Origin: Peptococcaceae bacterium
GTDB taxonomy: Bacteria; Bacillota; Desulfotomaculia; Desulfotomaculales; Desulfocucumaceae
DNA: 15,664 nt
Reading direction: 5' to 3'
NCBI GenBank assembly: GCA_013336365.1
Contig: JAAXTT010000013.1
Span: 4,982-20,645, forward strand
Shown: piece after piece, positions 14,293 through 15,664 of the stretch
Position numbering within the stretch: the stretch's first letter is position 1
Layout of the letters: every line of letters begins with the position of its first letter
Notes under the pieces: model-generated
Database searches by the model: none
Seen by the model: only the letters and a program-made list of their open reading frames with translations
What the model was told of the DNA's origin: nothing
Translations under genes and position numbers: made by a program

Positions 14293-15482
14293 GGATAAAA
14301 AAGTTTTTAGTAACCAATATGAATGAAGCCTTGAAAATGATCCGGGAAGATATGGGCCCGGAGGCTGTTATTATCAGCAATTACAGGCTTCCCCGAAAGG
14401 GCATTTTTGATTTTTTCACCCCCAGGCTTATAGAGGTAACCGCAGCGATAGATGAGAGAAAAACTATTTTTAAGACAGCCGCTCCAGCCCTTAATCCCAA
14501 TAGTGAAAAAAATGTTGGTAAGCTGGTGAACCTATTAAGCAGCTATGAAAAGGATAAATCTCTTCAGGAAAATAAGGATAAACCCCTTCAGGAAAATGAA
14601 GAGGAAAACTTTAATGCCATCTTTAAAAATAAAGGAAATTTATTGATAAATAGGGAAATTAACCAGCGGTGGAAAAATATATTGACCAGCCTGGAGATAA
14701 ACGAGGATATTGTTGAGAATTTATTGGCCAATCTTGCTGATTTTGAGCAGGAGGCACCCTCGGGCATCAATGAAATGTACGAGGTTTACATGATATTGCT
14801 TAAGAGTAAGATAGCCAAGCTGCTGGAGCCTGCCTATAAATCTTCTGTTCAACGCAGGATAAATGTTTTTGTAGGTCCTTCCGGGGTAGGAAAAACCCTG
14901 ACTTTGGCAAAGCTTGCAACCCACTATAAAATGTTTGATAATAAAAAAGTTGCGATTATTTCAGCTGATTATAATGAACAGCGACCTGATCTTACTGAAA
15001 ATCTCAGATATTATGCCGGATTAATCGGTATTCCGGTGGAGAGTGCCGATAGCCAGGAGGCACTCATAAAATTAATAGACAGTAAGTCTGAAATGGATTC
15101 TGTATTGGTGGATACCCCAGGCACAAATTCTAAAAACTCCGGAGCTTTGCTTAAGCTCAATAATTTTCTTCAACCATTTAACGGTGCAAAGGATACCTTT
15201 TTAGTTTTAAGCGCTTCTACAAAAAATCAGGATTTGCTGAGAACAGCAGTTGATTATCAAAAAAATTTGGAGTATACAAAACTGGTTTTTACTAAGCTGG
15301 ATGAAACAGATACCTGTGGAGCTGTTTTGAACGTGGTTAATAAAACCCAGATACCGGTGACCTTTGTGTCCTATGGTCAGAATGTTCCAGATGATATTAC
15401 GGCGGTTAATTCTAAAAAACTGGCAGGCCTTTTACTGGGGGGAGTTGAGAGATTTGTTGAACCAAGCCTCCAAATCAGATAA
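14289..15482 (+). CDS. flhF: Flagellar SRP-type GTPase FlhF, divergent
   Basis: FlhF is an SRP-family GTPase that sets the site of flagellar assembly. The N-terminus IKKFLVTNMNEALKMIRED and the GIFDFF/IEVTAA region match the FlhF B domain. A charged linker with a short repeat follows. A helical N domain spans about residues 125-185 and the GTPase domain about 190-390. Walker A is GPSGVGKT (196-203), G4 is TKLD (335-338), and the closing GQNVPDDI (363-370) is well kept. The G2 region (D227 to L239) lacks the usual DTYR and EQL pattern. G3 reads DTPGT (275-279) where SRP GTPases have DTAGR. The start TTG 14289 overlaps the flhA stop. I expect nucleotide binding, but hydrolysis may be weakened. 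Confidence 0.93.
   Translation: MRIKKFLVTNMNEALKMIREDMGPEAVIISNYRLPRKGIFDFFTPRLIEVTAAIDERKTIFKTAAPALNPNSEKNVGKLVNLLSSYEKDKSLQENKDKPLQENEEENFNAIFKNKGNLLINREINQRWKNILTSLEINEDIVENLLANLADFEQEAPSGINEMYEVYMILLKSKIAKLLEPAYKSSVQRRINVFVGPSGVGKTLTLAKLATHYKMFDNKKVAIISADYNEQRPDLTENLRYYAGLIGIPVESADSQEALIKLIDSKSEMDSVLVDTPGTNSKNSGALLKLNNFLQPFNGAKDTFLVLSASTKNQDLLRTAVDYQKNLEYTKLVFTKLDETDTCGAVLNVVNKTQIPVTFVSYGQNVPDDITAVNSKKLAGLLLGGVERFVEPSLQIR
14550..14597 (+). repeat. 24-base tandem repeat in flhF linker
   Basis: Two adjacent 24-base units, 14550-14573 and 14574-14597, match at 22 of 24 positions (two T-to-C differences). They encode KDKSLQEN and KDKPLQEN in the charged linker between the B domain and the N domain. 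Being a multiple of three, the repeat keeps the frame. It looks like a fairly recent slippage-type duplication. Confidence 0.92.
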
Positions 15483-15664
15483 TGCACCAAGGATTTTCAA
15501 TGCCCAAACGAGGAAAGCAAGCCAGGATAATATTAACGAGCAGATAAACGAGGTTGGACCAAATACCCGGGTAATTGCTGTAAGCAGTGGAAAAGGTGGG
15601 GTTGGCAAAACCAATCTGGTTGTTAACCTGGCGATAACACTGGCAGGTTTAGGCAAGAGGGTAG
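15457..15664 (+). CDS. flhG: MinD-like ATPase FlhG, N-terminal part
   Basis: This is the start of FlhG (YlxH/FleN), a MinD-type ATPase that limits flagellar number and stimulates FlhF. Translation from TTG 15457 runs open to the window end (69 codons). The deviant Walker A GKGGVGKT is at residues 45-52 within VIAVSSGKGGVGKTN, followed by the NLAITLAGLGKRV helix. The start is inferred. GGGGGGAG at 15437-15444 is 12 bases upstream of TTG 15457 and 9 bases upstream of TTG 15454, and the first option gives MNQAS, like known FlhG N-termini. The family's activator motif DQAxxLR appears as NQASKSD, keeping the Gln but not the LR. The gene overlaps flhF by 26 bases, so coupled expression is likely. 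Confidence 0.9.
   Translation, partial: MNQASKSDNAPRIFNAQTRKASQDNINEQINEVGPNTRVIAVSSGKGGVGKTNLVVNLAITLAGLGKRV

Noticed and set aside
1..15664. Mobile element, phage, CRISPR, defence or other novel multigene system.
   Set aside because: Every coding frame of reasonable size on the plus strand is a recognised flagellar gene, gaps total only a few hundred bases, and no direct-repeat array, transposase or attachment site was seen.

Overview
The window is one uninterrupted, plus-strand flagellar operon segment carrying 19 genes: the C-terminal part of fliF, seventeen complete genes, and the first 69 codons of flhG. The gene order (fliF-G-H-I-J-K-flgD-[TIGR02530-like gene]-flgE-fliL-fliN-fliO-P-Q-R-flhB-flhA-flhF-flhG), strong GGAGG-type ribosome binding sites, frequent TTG starts, short FlgE and tight overlaps all resemble the fla/che operon of Bacillota. 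The TIGR02530-like gene between flgD and flgE suggests the clostridial side. No species can be named from sequence alone.

Layout. Positions 1-4147 encode the MS ring (FliF), the rotor (FliG) and the export ATPase set (FliH, FliI, FliJ). Positions 4196-7777 encode hook assembly: FliK length control, FlgD cap, an uncharacterised conserved protein and the hook protein FlgE. Positions 7850-8764 encode FliL and a small FliN/FliY-like switch protein. Positions 8733-14292 encode the membrane export gate (FliO, FliP, FliQ, FliR, FlhB, FlhA). Positions 14289-15664 encode the placement and number regulators FlhF and FlhG. The export apparatus sends FlgD, FlgE and FliK outward, FliK with FlhB ends hook growth, and FlhF/FlhG set where and how many flagella are built.

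This is mostly a conserved core system, and I see no mobile element, CRISPR array, RNA gene or unknown multigene module. The departures from the usual layout are the interesting part. Genes found in the equivalent Bacillus subtilis interval (swrD/flbD, fliM, full-length fliY, cheY) are absent. The only SpoA-domain protein joins a FliM/FliY-like N-terminal peptide almost directly to a FliN domain. FlgD seems to carry two copies of its tudor-like domain. FlhB has NPIH where NPTH is usual. FlhF has altered G2/G3 GTPase motifs, and FlhG has a changed DQAxxLR-type N-terminus. Three intercistronic hairpins punctuate the operon, the strongest (14 bp, perfect) between flgE and fliL. No intergenic gap exceeds 105 bases and there is no convincing terminator, so the operon probably continues past both window edges.
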